DNA from: JAHRAW01 sp028066695
GTDB lineage: Bacteria > Pseudomonadota > Gammaproteobacteria > Arenicellales > Poriferihabitantaceae
Assembly: GCA_963457535.1 (NCBI GenBank)
Contig: OY734803.1
Span: forward strand, 1,302,001 to 1,366,000
DNA: 64,000 bases
Reading direction: 5' to 3'
Part shown: positions 25,970 through 33,975 of the stretch, piece by piece
Layout of the letters: every line of letters starts with the position of its first letter
Numbering within the stretch: the stretch's first letter is position 1
Position numbers and translations under genes: made by a program
The notes under the pieces: generated by a model
Databases searched by the model: none
What the model saw: only the letters and a program-made list of their open reading frames with translations
Told to the model about the DNA's origin: nothing

Positions 25970-26885
25970 ATCCGCCCCCGTCGGCGCGCTCGGCGCGCGC
26001 CGCAAACAGCCGCCGCAACACGATGGCGGCGAAAGTCAGATACATCAGCAAAAACGAAAGCGCCGCGCCGAACGGCCAGTTGTTGGCGCCGAGAAACTGC
26101 CGCTCAATGACATTTCCTATCAATTGGCTGTCGGCGCCGCCGAGCATGTCGGCGATGAAAAACGCGCCGAGCGCCGGCACGAACACGATCATCACGCCGC
26201 TGATGACGCCGGGCATGGTCAGCGGAAGAAGCACTTTAAAAAAGGTGCGCCAGTGGCCGGCGCCGAGGTCCAGACTTGCCTCCAGATAGGAGCGGTCAAA
26301 ACGCTCCATGGACGCGTAGAGCGGCAAAATCATGAACGGCAAAAACACATAGGCGACGCCGAGCGCGACCGCAGTGTTGGTGTAGAGCAGTTCCAGCGGC
26401 GCGAACTCGCCGAGTCCGCCGAGGCCGACCGCGCGCAACAGCGAATCGCCGGCGTTCCAAAACCATTCCAGCGTGAAGTTGAGAAAACCGCGCGTGCGAA
26501 ACACCGCTATCAGCGCGTAGGTGCGGATCAAAATGTTGATCCAAAACGGCAGGGTTATCGCCAGCAGAAGCGGCATTTTAATTTTCGGCGGCGCGAACGC
26601 GACCGCGAGCGCGACCGGGTAGCCGACCAGCAGGCAGGCCGCGGTGGCGGCGAGCGCGACCAGCAGCGACTTGCCGAAGATGCCGAGGTAGAGCGGCTCA
26701 AACGCGCGCAGATAATTGCCGCCGGTCCAGGTAAGGTCGTGGCCGATGATGCCGCTTTTGTCGGAGAAACTCAGCCCGAAAATAAAACCGAGCGGCAGCA
26801 CGAAAAACACCCCGAGCCACAGCAGCGCGGGCAGGCCGAGCGCGGCGAAGACGACTTTGTTGGATTGCCAGGGTTCGGTTTGCAA
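25956..26885 (-). CDS. potB: Polyamine ABC transporter permease (PotB/PotH type)
   Basis: This 309-residue permease partners PotC. The EAA motif reads YLEASLDLGAGHWRTFFKV, and LPFWINILIRTYA is characteristic of PotB/PotH. Translation appears to begin at a TTG at 26885, because a GGAGGT Shine-Dalgarno lies only 3 nt upstream and no ATG fits the conserved start. It is separated from the DUF805 gene by 50 bp. Confidence 0.92.
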   Translation of the reverse strand: MQTEPWQSNKVVFAALGLPALLWLGVFFVLPLGFIFGLSFSDKSGIIGHDLTWTGGNYLRAFEPLYLGIFGKSLLVALAATAACLLVGYPVALAVAFAPPKIKMPLLLAITLPFWINILIRTYALIAVFRTRGFLNFTLEWFWNAGDSLLRAVGLGGLGEFAPLELLYTNTAVALGVAYVFLPFMILPLYASMERFDRSYLEASLDLGAGHWRTFFKVLLPLTMPGVISGVMIVFVPALGAFFIADMLGGADSQLIGNVIERQFLGANNWPFGAALSFLLMYLTFAAIVLRRLFAARAERADGGGYAPA

Positions 26886-26935
26886 AATACCTCCGGCGTT
26901 CGGGTGCGTTGGTGTTTGGAAAGTTTCCGGCGCTG

Positions 26936-27373
26936 CTACTGCCGAGTGCTTGGTTCGTCGTATCGGTTTTTTTCGGGTTTCCCGTCAGCGGCAAACAGCA
27001 CGACGAACACGATCACAATAATGAGGCCAAGCAGAATCATCCCGCGGCTCTCTGACAAAAGGCCAAGTGGGTAAACAATCAGGGACAGTTGCAACCATCC
27101 GCTCATGTTGATGTCGTGCAGGCGACGCGCGCCGACAGCCAAAGTCGGCAACAGCAACGCGACGACGGTAAAAATGCTGAGAAAAAACCCGGAGGTCACG
27201 CCAATCGTGCCGCCGAGGAAAAACCCGCCTACTTGGCAGAGCCAGCCGAACAAGAAAAACCACCAGTACTCCGACCGGGAAGCACGGCCGTCGAAGTCAG
27301 CGTATTTTTGCAAGCATGACTGAATGGACTCAGGAAAGGTCCGAGACGGCGGGGAAAACTTTTCATTCGGCAT
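26936..27373 (-). CDS. DUF805 small membrane protein
   Basis: A 145-residue protein with the DUF805 pattern: CLQKYADFDGRASRSEYWWF at the N-terminus, then four hydrophobic segments and the ARRLHDINMSGW motif near residue 83. The family is widespread and of unknown function. It lies within the pot cluster, between potD and potB, and is less GC-rich than its neighbours, so it may be an insertion into the operon. A role in polyamine uptake is not shown. Confidence 0.88.
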   Translation of the reverse strand: MPNEKFSPPSRTFPESIQSCLQKYADFDGRASRSEYWWFFLFGWLCQVGGFFLGGTIGVTSGFFLSIFTVVALLLPTLAVGARRLHDINMSGWLQLSLIVYPLGLLSESRGMILLGLIIVIVFVVLFAADGKPEKNRYDEPSTRQ

Positions 27374-27458
27374 CAGGACAACCTTTGGGGAGTTTTTTGG
27401 TATCGCGGTTCATGCCACCGTTGCGAAAACAGTGGCATGAACGCGATTTCCACATGCA

Positions 27459-28523
27459 TCAGGACGCCAAAATTCCCGTCCACACCTCGTCGATCAACTG
27501 CGCGCGCGCTTCGCCGAGATACAGCGACGGCTCCAGTTTTTCCTGCACTTTTTTCGGCGGGAAAATCGCCGGGTTGTTGCGGTAGGAGGCGTCGGTCAGT
27601 TTGCGCGCGGCCTCGTTCGGGGTCGCGTACTCGATGTACTCGGCGAGGTCGCGGCCGACTTCGGCGTCCAGCAGGTAGTTGATGAAGGCATGCGCATTTT
27701 CCGGGTGCGGCGCGCCGGCCGGAATGCACAGGCAGTCCTGCCAGTAGTAGCCGCCCTCTTTCGGGATGACATAGCCGATGTCCGGGTCCTCGTTGATGAG
27801 TTGCGCGATGTCGCCGTTCCACTCCACCACCAAGTCCACTTCGCCCGAGGCGAGCAGGTCCTGCCCGTTGTCCTCAAAAATGCCCTTGACATTTTTTTTG
27901 TATTCAATCAACTGGGTGGCGGCCTGGCGGATTTGCTCGCGGTCGGTGGAGTTGAACGAGTAGCCGAGGTAGCGCAGCGTCATGCCGATCATGGAGCCCG
28001 GCTCGCTGATCCAGCCGATGCGGCCGGCGTGTTGGTTGGACTGCCGGCCCCACACCGCCGACCACGAGTCGGGCGCGCGCGACACTTTGGACTTGCGGTA
28101 ACCGATTCCCATGGTGCCCCACATGTAGGGCATGGAGAATTTGCGGCCCGGGTCAAACTCGGCGTCGCGGAAAGTCCGGTCGACATTTTTGCGGAAGTTC
28201 GGGATTTTTCCATGGTCCAGCGGCTGCAGCAAATTGGCGCGCCACATGCGCTCGACAAAATCGTTGGTCGGCACGATGACGTCGTAGCCGGGATTTCCCT
28301 CGCGCATTTTGGCGAAGAGTTCGGCGTTGTCGCCGAACAAATCCATCTTCACTTCAACGCCGCTGTCCTTGCGAAAATCCGCGAGCGTGGTTTCACCGAT
28401 GTAGGTGTCCCAGTTGTAGAAGTTGAGTTTTTTCTCCTCCTGGCCGAACACGGACGACGGCAGCGAAAAACCGGCGGCGGCCGCGCCGGTGGCGGCGAGG
28501 AAATTTCGTCGGGTGAGTTTCAT
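27459..28523 (-). CDS. potD: Periplasmic polyamine-binding protein (PotD/PotF type)
   Basis: This 354-residue solute-binding protein feeds the PotABC importer. MKLTRRNFLAATGAAAAGF is a twin-arginine-style signal peptide (RRNFL) ending near FGQ. The mature part has LNFYNWDTYIGE, GYDVIVPTNDFVERM, MPYMWGTMGIGYRK and PKEGGYYWQD, all typical of PotD/PotF. GGAGGAATCC lies just before the ATG, which fixes the start. It is first in the potD-DUF805-potB-potC-potA order. Whether spermidine or putrescine is bound is not determined. Confidence 0.93.
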   Translation of the reverse strand: MKLTRRNFLAATGAAAAGFSLPSSVFGQEEKKLNFYNWDTYIGETTLADFRKDSGVEVKMDLFGDNAELFAKMREGNPGYDVIVPTNDFVERMWRANLLQPLDHGKIPNFRKNVDRTFRDAEFDPGRKFSMPYMWGTMGIGYRKSKVSRAPDSWSAVWGRQSNQHAGRIGWISEPGSMIGMTLRYLGYSFNSTDREQIRQAATQLIEYKKNVKGIFEDNGQDLLASGEVDLVVEWNGDIAQLINEDPDIGYVIPKEGGYYWQDCLCIPAGAPHPENAHAFINYLLDAEVGRDLAEYIEYATPNEAARKLTDASYRNNPAIFPPKKVQEKLEPSLYLGEARAQLIDEVWTGILAS

Positions 28524-28636
28524 TGGGGATTCCTCCGGATAATTGGGGGGGAAATATTGCCAGCATTTCGCGCCGCTGTCAATCGCCGAAAAACCCGCGG
28601 TAAAACCGGTTTCCACCGCATTTTTTCGGGCTGTCC

Positions 28637-28672
28637 ATCCCGCTTAATCCCGCATAATCCCGGATAATCCCG
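28637..28672. repeat. 10-bp tandem repeat, 3.6 copies
   Basis: ATCCCGCTTA, ATCCCGCATA and ATCCCGGATA follow one another and end with a partial ATCCCG. It lies in the 230-bp divergent gap between potD and the Rieske gene. Nothing else was recognised in that gap. Confidence 0.8.
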
Positions 28673-28753
28673 TTTGCGCTTGCTTTTTTTCCGGCAACCG
28701 GCGGCGGGTAAAATTCCCGGCGCTTAGCGCGTTATCATTATTATGTACACGCC

Positions 28754-30013
28754 ATGACCGAAACCACCGACACCGCAAAAATGTCCGCGGAAATCACCGC
28801 GGCGCAACTCGCCGAAGTGGACCGCCCGATCGGCGAGGCGCGCGGCATGCCGAATGCGGCCTACACCGACGCGCGCTTTTTCGCCTTTGAGCGCGACCAC
28901 CTTTTCGCCAAGACTTGGACCGCGCTGGCGTTTTGCGACGACCACGCGCGCGAGGGCGCGGTCGCGCCGGTGGATTTCATGGGGGTGCCGCTTGTCATCG
29001 CGCGCCGCGCCAAAAAAGACGGCGGCGAATTGGCGGTGTTCCACAATGTCTGCAGCCACCGCGGCATGCGCCTGGTCGGCGAGCCGGCGCAAACCAACGG
29101 ACTGCTGGTCTGCCCCTACCACGCGTGGAGTTACGACCTCGGCGGAAAACTGGTGGCGACTCCGCACATCGGCGGCGTCGGCGAAAACCGCGCCGAAGGT
29201 TTTTGCCGCGAGCAGCACGGGCTGAAACAAGTGCGCTCGCATTGCTGGATGGGAATTTTGTTCATCAACCTGAGCGGAGACGCGCCCGAATTTAATGAAC
29301 ACGCCGCGCCGCTGATTTCGCGCTACCGCGAATTCCTCGGCGAAGACGGCGCGCAACTTCTGGCCGCGCCGGCCAAGGACGCGGGGCTGACGCTGGAAGC
29401 CGAGTGCAACTGGAAACTCGCGGTGGAAAATTACTGCGAGGCCTACCACCTGCCGTGGGTGCATCCGTCGCTGAATTCCTATTCGCCGCTGGCGCGCCAC
29501 TACTGCATGCTCATCCACGACGACTTCGCCGGGCAGGGCACCGACACTTTCGCGCCGACTTTTGACGGCGCCGATGCATTGCCGCTGTTTCCCGAATGGC
29601 CGCAGGAAAAACGCGCGGTCGCCGAATACCCGACCTTTTACCCGAACCTCCTGCTCGGCTACCAGGTCAACCACTTTTACGCGATGATCATTCACCCGCT
29701 CGCGCCGGCGCGCGTGCGCGAGGAAGTGAAATTGTTTTACATCGGAGACGGCGCGGCGGACGCGCGCCACGCGCGCGCGCGGCGCGAAAACCTGGCGGCG
29801 TGGCGGAAAATTTTCTTTGAGGATGTCGGCGCGGTGGAGGGCATGCAGCAGGGGCGGCAGTCACCCGGCTTTCGCGGCGGGGTTTTCTCGCCGAAACTGG
29901 ACGCGCCGACGCACCACTTTCACCGCTGGGTGGCGCGCAAATACCGCGCCGCTTATGCGCACAATGGAACGGGGGTCGCGGGGGGCGCGGCGGCGCAAAA
30001 CGGGCGCGAGTAG
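28754..30013 (+). CDS. Rieske non-haem iron aromatic-ring-hydroxylase-type oxygenase, large subunit
   Basis: This 419-residue protein has the Rieske [2Fe-2S] site C-S-H-R-G ... C-P-Y-H-A-W near residues 100-125 and the mononuclear iron site in NYCEAYHLPWVH near residue 230. Overall it resembles the choline/glycine-betaine/carnitine oxygenase branch (GbcA, CntA) more than classical ring dioxygenases; this is a judgement by eye. Its reductase partner is not in the window, so electrons must come from elsewhere. The gene stands alone between divergent potD and convergent grxD. Confidence 0.88.
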   Translation: MTETTDTAKMSAEITAAQLAEVDRPIGEARGMPNAAYTDARFFAFERDHLFAKTWTALAFCDDHAREGAVAPVDFMGVPLVIARRAKKDGGELAVFHNVCSHRGMRLVGEPAQTNGLLVCPYHAWSYDLGGKLVATPHIGGVGENRAEGFCREQHGLKQVRSHCWMGILFINLSGDAPEFNEHAAPLISRYREFLGEDGAQLLAAPAKDAGLTLEAECNWKLAVENYCEAYHLPWVHPSLNSYSPLARHYCMLIHDDFAGQGTDTFAPTFDGADALPLFPEWPQEKRAVAEYPTFYPNLLLGYQVNHFYAMIIHPLAPARVREEVKLFYIGDGAADARHARARRENLAAWRKIFFEDVGAVEGMQQGRQSPGFRGGVFSPKLDAPTHHFHRWVARKYRAAYAHNGTGVAGGAAAQNGRE

Positions 30014-30034
30014 CGCCGCCGCGACAAACCGCGG

Positions 30035-30355
30035 TCAGCCGCTTTGCGCTTCCGCTTTCAGGACTTTCTGCAACTCGCCGCTTTCAAACATCTCGGTCAT
30101 GATGTCGCAGCCGCCGATGAACTTGCCGCGCACATAGAGTTGCGGCACCGTCGGCCAGTTGGAATAGGCCTTGATGCCCTGGCGCACCTCGTCGTCGGCG
30201 AGCACATCCACCGACGCAAAACGCGTGTCGCACTCTTTCAAAATCTGCGCGGTGCGCCCGGAAAAACCGCATTGCGGAAAATCCGGCGTGCCTTTCATGA
30301 ACAGCACCACTTCGTTGCTCTCGATGACTTCTTTCAAACGCTCTTGAACGGACAT
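30035..30355 (-). CDS. grxD: Monothiol glutaredoxin Grx4 family
   Basis: The 106-residue protein has the CGFS active site (PQCGFSGRT near residue 29), KGTPDFPQ before it, WPTVPQLYV and GGCDIM, the standard Grx4 set. CGFS glutaredoxins carry and transfer [2Fe-2S] clusters, often with BolA proteins. It lies 65 bp after an ibaG gene on the same strand, which supports such a partnership here. Confidence 0.95.
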   Translation of the reverse strand: MSVQERLKEVIESNEVVLFMKGTPDFPQCGFSGRTAQILKECDTRFASVDVLADDEVRQGIKAYSNWPTVPQLYVRGKFIGGCDIMTEMFESGELQKVLKAEAQSG

Positions 30356-30420
30356 AATCGCCTCTCGGGTGGAATGGTGTTTGTGGTGGTGGAGTGAATT
30401 TGCGGGCGCGGGTTAACGCG

Positions 30421-30699
30421 TCATTTCTCTTCGGCCTGCTCTTCCGGCGTCAGCGTCTTCATGGTCAGCGCGTGAATTTCCTCGCGCATTTTGTCGCCGA
30501 GCGCGCGGTAGACCATCTGGTGCCGCTCAACCAGCGGCTTGCCGGAAAAATCGGCGGCGATCACCACCGCCTCAAAATGCCGCCCGTCCCCCTCCACGCG
30601 CGCCTTCGCGCCGGGCAAACCGGCCTCAATCCAGTTTTGAATGTCGGCGGGGTCGGGCATGGACGCGAGGTCAAAATCGGGCGCGTAGTGGTGCTGCAT
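30421..30699 (-). CDS. ibaG: BolA family protein, IbaG type
   Basis: A 92-residue BolA-fold protein: VEGDGRHFEAVVIAADFSGKPLVERHQMVY and the ending IHALTMKTLTPEE match IbaG. BolA proteins bind CGFS glutaredoxins and influence Fe-S delivery. ibaG follows the mla operon in many gammaproteobacteria, and here it is 11 bp after mlaB. The usual next gene, murA, is absent and grxD takes its place. The start could be the ATG 13 codons later; neither has a strong ribosome site. Confidence 0.9.
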   Translation of the reverse strand: MQHHYAPDFDLASMPDPADIQNWIEAGLPGAKARVEGDGRHFEAVVIAADFSGKPLVERHQMVYRALGDKMREEIHALTMKTLTPEEQAEEK

Positions 30700-30710
30700 G
30701 CGACGCGGCT

Positions 30711-31007
30711 TCAGCCGAACATCCCGGCGAGGCCGCTGATCTTCGCCATCTGCCGCAGTTGCGCCGGGGCGTTTTCAAATACGGCTTTGCCGGAGGCGGC
30801 TTCAATGCGGTTCGCCCAGTGCAGCAAAAGCGCCAGGCCGGCGCTGTCGGTTTCGCCGACTTCGCTTAAATTGATGCGCACTTCGCCGGCCGCTTTCGGC
30901 ATGGATTTGAACACCGGCTTCAGCGCCTTGCTCTCAAAAAGCGCGCGCGCGGTGGACGCGGTCATGTCGCCGCGCACGCGGATGTGGTTGCCGTTCGCGG
31001 TGATCAC
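30711..31007 (-). CDS. mlaB: Phospholipid transport STAS protein MlaB
   Basis: This 98-residue STAS-domain protein stabilises the MlaFE transporter. The central GETDSAGLALLLHW motif is the conserved STAS phospho-loop region. It starts at a GTG that overlaps the mlaC stop (GTGA). Identification relies on the STAS motif together with its place at the end of mlaFEDC. Confidence 0.9.
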   Translation of the reverse strand: MITANGNHIRVRGDMTASTARALFESKALKPVFKSMPKAAGEVRINLSEVGETDSAGLALLLHWANRIEAASGKAVFENAPAQLRQMAKISGLAGMFG

Positions 31008-31675
31008 CGGTAGTTCGCCGCGTTGACCTTTTTCATGGAGGAGATCAGGCCGTCAATGCCCAGCGCGTCAATGGACGCGGCATAGGTCGCGCGGTAGTGG
31101 GTGATCATGTTGAGGTCGGCGATGGACAGGTTGTAGATGCGCCATTTGCCGTCGGTGCCGAGCAGCAGCGAGTAGTTGACCGAGACCGGCTGCGCGGCTT
31201 CGCTGAGCGTCACTTCGGACAGCACTTCGGCGAACTTGCGCCCCTTGCGCTCGGTCAGTTTGCTGCCGGTGAATTCAATCTTCTCCTTGCCGGTGTAGTC
31301 AAACAGCGCGGTGGCGTAGGAGCCGATCATCAGTTTTTTGAACTCTTCGCCGAACACCGCGCGCTGCGACGCGCTGGCGCGCTTCCAGTTTTTGCCCAGC
31401 ACCAGTTTGGAGATGCGCGGGATGTCAAACACCGGCACGACCAGGCGATCGACCAGGTCAAACAACTTTTTGTTGTTGTCCTTCAGTTCGCCGCGGCGCG
31501 CGGTGAGTTCGCCGAGGAGTTGTTCCACGACGCCCTCAATCATCGCGCCCGGATCGGCCTGCGCGTGCGCTTTCGGCGCCGGCAAAAACGCGAGCGGCGC
31601 GAGAAGCATGGAAAGCGCGGCCGCAACAAAGGCGCGCCGCGCGCGGTTTTTCACGGACATTTTTCGGTCGGTCAT
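31004..31675 (-). CDS. mlaC: Periplasmic phospholipid-binding protein MlaC
   Basis: A 223-residue Ttg2D-family protein that shuttles phospholipid between the outer-membrane complex and MlaFEDB. A signal peptide covers residues 1-39 (RRAFVAAALSMLLAPLAF ... AHAQA). The family's FDIPRISKLVLGKNWKRAS segment is clear. Start and stop both overlap neighbours by 4 nt, so the mla genes are coupled in translation. Confidence 0.92.
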   Translation of the reverse strand: MTDRKMSVKNRARRAFVAAALSMLLAPLAFLPAPKAHAQADPGAMIEGVVEQLLGELTARRGELKDNNKKLFDLVDRLVVPVFDIPRISKLVLGKNWKRASASQRAVFGEEFKKLMIGSYATALFDYTGKEKIEFTGSKLTERKGRKFAEVLSEVTLSEAAQPVSVNYSLLLGTDGKWRIYNLSIADLNMITHYRATYAASIDALGIDGLISSMKKVNAANYR

Positions 31676-32136
31676 TTGTCTTGCCCCTCCCCCTGGCTGA
31701 ACATGAATTGACTGATCAGCGATTCCAGTTGAATCGCCGACTGCGTGATCTCAACGCGGTCGCCTTCTTCCAGATAGAAGTCGTCCGCGCCGGGAAGCAG
31801 CCCGATGAACTGCGCGCCGAGCAGCCCGGCGGTCAAAATCGCCGCGCTGGTGTCGGCCGGCAGGTTGTCGTAGCGGGCGTCAATGTCCATGCCGACCACC
31901 GCTTCGTAACTCTCGCGGTCGATGGTGATGTCGCCGACGCGGCCGACGCGCACGCCGCCGATCATCACCGGCGCTTTTTCGTTGAGGCCGCCGACATTGC
32001 TGAAGTGCGCGGTGACGCGGAAGGTGTTTCCGCCGCCGCCGCCGGCGTTGCTGACCTGCACCGCCAGCATGGTCAGCGCGGCCAGGCCCAGCAGGATGAA
32101 AATGCCAACCCAGATTTCAGTGCTCGTTCGTTGCAT
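31672..32136 (-). CDS. mlaD: Phospholipid transport MCE protein MlaD
   Basis: The 154-residue protein has one N-terminal membrane helix (IWVGIFILLGLAALTML) and an MCE domain (VTAHFSNVGGLNEKAPVMIGGVRVG). MlaD forms the hexameric ring below MlaE. A GGAGGT ribosome site lies 5 nt before the ATG at 32136, which shares one base with the mlaE stop. A GTG one codon earlier is less likely. Confidence 0.94.
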   Translation of the reverse strand: MQRTSTEIWVGIFILLGLAALTMLAVQVSNAGGGGGNTFRVTAHFSNVGGLNEKAPVMIGGVRVGRVGDITIDRESYEAVVGMDIDARYDNLPADTSAAILTAGLLGAQFIGLLPGADDFYLEEGDRVEITQSAIQLESLISQFMFSQGEGQDK

Positions 32137-32927
32137 CACAGACCTCCAAACATGAGTGCGGTCAGAATGTAATCGCCCCCGAGCACCGCCAGCGACGAGG
32201 AGACCACGGTGCGCGTGGTCGCCCGGCTGACGCCCTCGGAAGTCGGAACTGCGTCGTACCCTTCAAACAGCGCGAGCCAGGTGATGATAAACCCAAACAC
32301 CACGCTTTTGATCACGCCGTTCAGGACATCATCCACCAAATCCACGCCGTTTTGCATGGACGACCAGTATACGCCGGGATCCACGCCAAACTGGCCGTGC
32401 CCGATCAGGTAGCCGCCGAGCACGCCGACCGCGCTCAAAATCGCGGCGAGCAGCGGCATGGCGATCAGTCCGGCGACAAAGCGCGGCCCGATGACGCGCG
32501 CCATCGGATCCACCGCCATCATTTCCATCGCCGCGAGTTGTTCGGTGGCTTTCATCAATCCGATTTCGGCGGTCAGCGCCGAGCCGGCGCGCCCGGCGAA
32601 AAGCAGCGCGCCCAGCACCGGACCCAGTTCGCGCACCAAAAACAGCGCGACCACCAAACCCAGACTGGATTCGGCGCTGAAATTGACCAGTTGGTAGTAG
32701 CCCTGCAGGCCGAGCACCATGCCGACGAACAGGCCGGAGACCATGATGATCAGCAGGGTCAAAACGCCGAGCGCATACAACTGCTCAATGATCAGCGAAA
32801 ACCGCGGCAGCGAGCGCGCCGCGCCGAGCAGCGCGCGCAGCAAAAACAAAAAGGCCGAACCGAGCCGGGCGATGAAGGAAATCGCCCAGCCGCCGACGGC
32901 GCCGAAAAGCGCGGCGAGACTTTTCAT
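32136..32927 (-). CDS. mlaE: Phospholipid ABC transporter permease MlaE
   Basis: A 263-residue MlaE/YrbE permease with several hydrophobic segments and the family signature ELGPVLGALLFAGRAGSALTAE followed by EQLAAMEMMAVDP. It forms the membrane core of the MlaFEDB complex, which keeps the outer membrane asymmetric. It overlaps mlaF by 4 nt. Confidence 0.95.
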   Translation of the reverse strand: MKSLAALFGAVGGWAISFIARLGSAFLFLLRALLGAARSLPRFSLIIEQLYALGVLTLLIIMVSGLFVGMVLGLQGYYQLVNFSAESSLGLVVALFLVRELGPVLGALLFAGRAGSALTAEIGLMKATEQLAAMEMMAVDPMARVIGPRFVAGLIAMPLLAAILSAVGVLGGYLIGHGQFGVDPGVYWSSMQNGVDLVDDVLNGVIKSVVFGFIITWLALFEGYDAVPTSEGVSRATTRTVVSSSLAVLGGDYILTALMFGGL

Positions 32928-33751
32928 CGTTTCGCTCCGGCTCCAGTCAAATCTTTGCGGTAGGGATCGGCCGGGTAGTGGTAGCCGACCGGGCCGTCGG
33001 GCAGGCCGTTCATGAATTGCTTCACTTCCGGCAGTTTGCTTTCTTTCATTTCCTTCGGCGCGCCGTGCCCGATGACCTTGCCGCCGCCGAGCAGATACAT
33101 GTAATCGGCGATGGCGCGGCCCTCAATGACATCGTGCGTCACCACGATGGAAGTGAGGCCGAGCGCGTCGTTCAATTCGCGAATGAGTTTCATGATAACG
33201 CCCATGGAAATCGGATCCAGTCCGACAAACGGCTCGTCATACATGACCATTTCCGGATCCAGCGCAATCGCGCGCGCCAGCGCCACGCGGCGGTTCATTC
33301 CGCCGGAAAGTTCCGACGGCATCAAATCACGCGCGCCGCGCAGCCCGACCATTTCCAGTTTCAGCAAAACCAGTATGCGCACCAGCGCCTCGGGCAGATC
33401 GGTTTGCTCGCGCAGCGGGAAGGCGACATTGTCAAACACCGACAGGTCGGTCAAAAGCGCGCTACTTTGAAACAGCATGCCCATCTTGCGCCGCATGGAA
33501 AAAAGTTTCGCGCTGCCGCGCGGCGGAATCGCCTCGCCGTCAAAGCGCACCTCGCCGCGCCGCGGACGCAGGCGGCCGCCGACCAGGCTGAGGAAGGTGG
33601 ATTTGCCGCAGCCGCTGGGGCCCATGATGACGGTGACCTTTCCGCGGGGGATGATCATGTTCAGTCCCTTGTAAATCGGGCGGCCGCCGAAAGAGAAGTC
33701 GACGCCGCGCGCCTGGACCATCGGATCGGCGAGAATTTTGGGAACGGGCAT
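32924..33751 (-). CDS. mlaF: Phospholipid ABC transporter ATP-binding protein MlaF
   Basis: This 275-residue ATPase has Walker A GPSGCGKST near residue 44, signature LSGGMNRRVALARA, Walker B MVMYDEPFVGLD and H-loop VTHDV. The GM within the signature is typical of MlaF. It is the first gene of mlaFEDCB. The DNA around its start is repeated in diverged form about 170 bp upstream, in the gap to the next gene. Confidence 0.95.
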   Translation of the reverse strand: MPVPKILADPMVQARGVDFSFGGRPIYKGLNMIIPRGKVTVIMGPSGCGKSTFLSLVGGRLRPRRGEVRFDGEAIPPRGSAKLFSMRRKMGMLFQSSALLTDLSVFDNVAFPLREQTDLPEALVRILVLLKLEMVGLRGARDLMPSELSGGMNRRVALARAIALDPEMVMYDEPFVGLDPISMGVIMKLIRELNDALGLTSIVVTHDVIEGRAIADYMYLLGGGKVIGHGAPKEMKESKLPEVKQFMNGLPDGPVGYHYPADPYRKDLTGAGAKR

Positions 33752-33975
33752 GGGGGGTGCTCGAAGTGGTGGTTTCTGGGGGACTAGTTTATACCGATTT
33801 TCCCCCGGCCGCGCACTCGCGACCGACCAAAAATTCCGGCGGTCGGGGCTCCCGAAACGGCGAAAATCCGCGCCGATTTTCCGGCGGCGGGCTGGCGGGG
33901 GTGTTGGGAGCGGGCATGGGGGGCATGAGTGGCTCGGGTTTTGGGGGGGTTCTGGGGGGTCAGTTTACACCGATT
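33735..33975. repeat. Diverged direct repeat flanking the mlaF start
   Basis: Two arms, about 33735-33800 and 33905-33975, share GGGA(A/G)CGGGCATGGGGGG near one end and CAGTTTA(C/T)ACCGATTTT-like sequence near the other. The left arm contains the mlaF start codon; the right arm abuts the stop of the endonuclease III-like gene. The 208-bp gap between the genes is explained mostly by this duplication. No gene is seen there. Confidence 0.6.

Noticed and set aside
28637..28672. CRISPR-like array
   Set aside because: The units are 10 bp without spacers, so this is a plain tandem repeat.
30014..30034. Terminator between the Rieske gene and grxD
   Set aside because: CCGCG...CGCGG can pair over five bases only and no T run follows.
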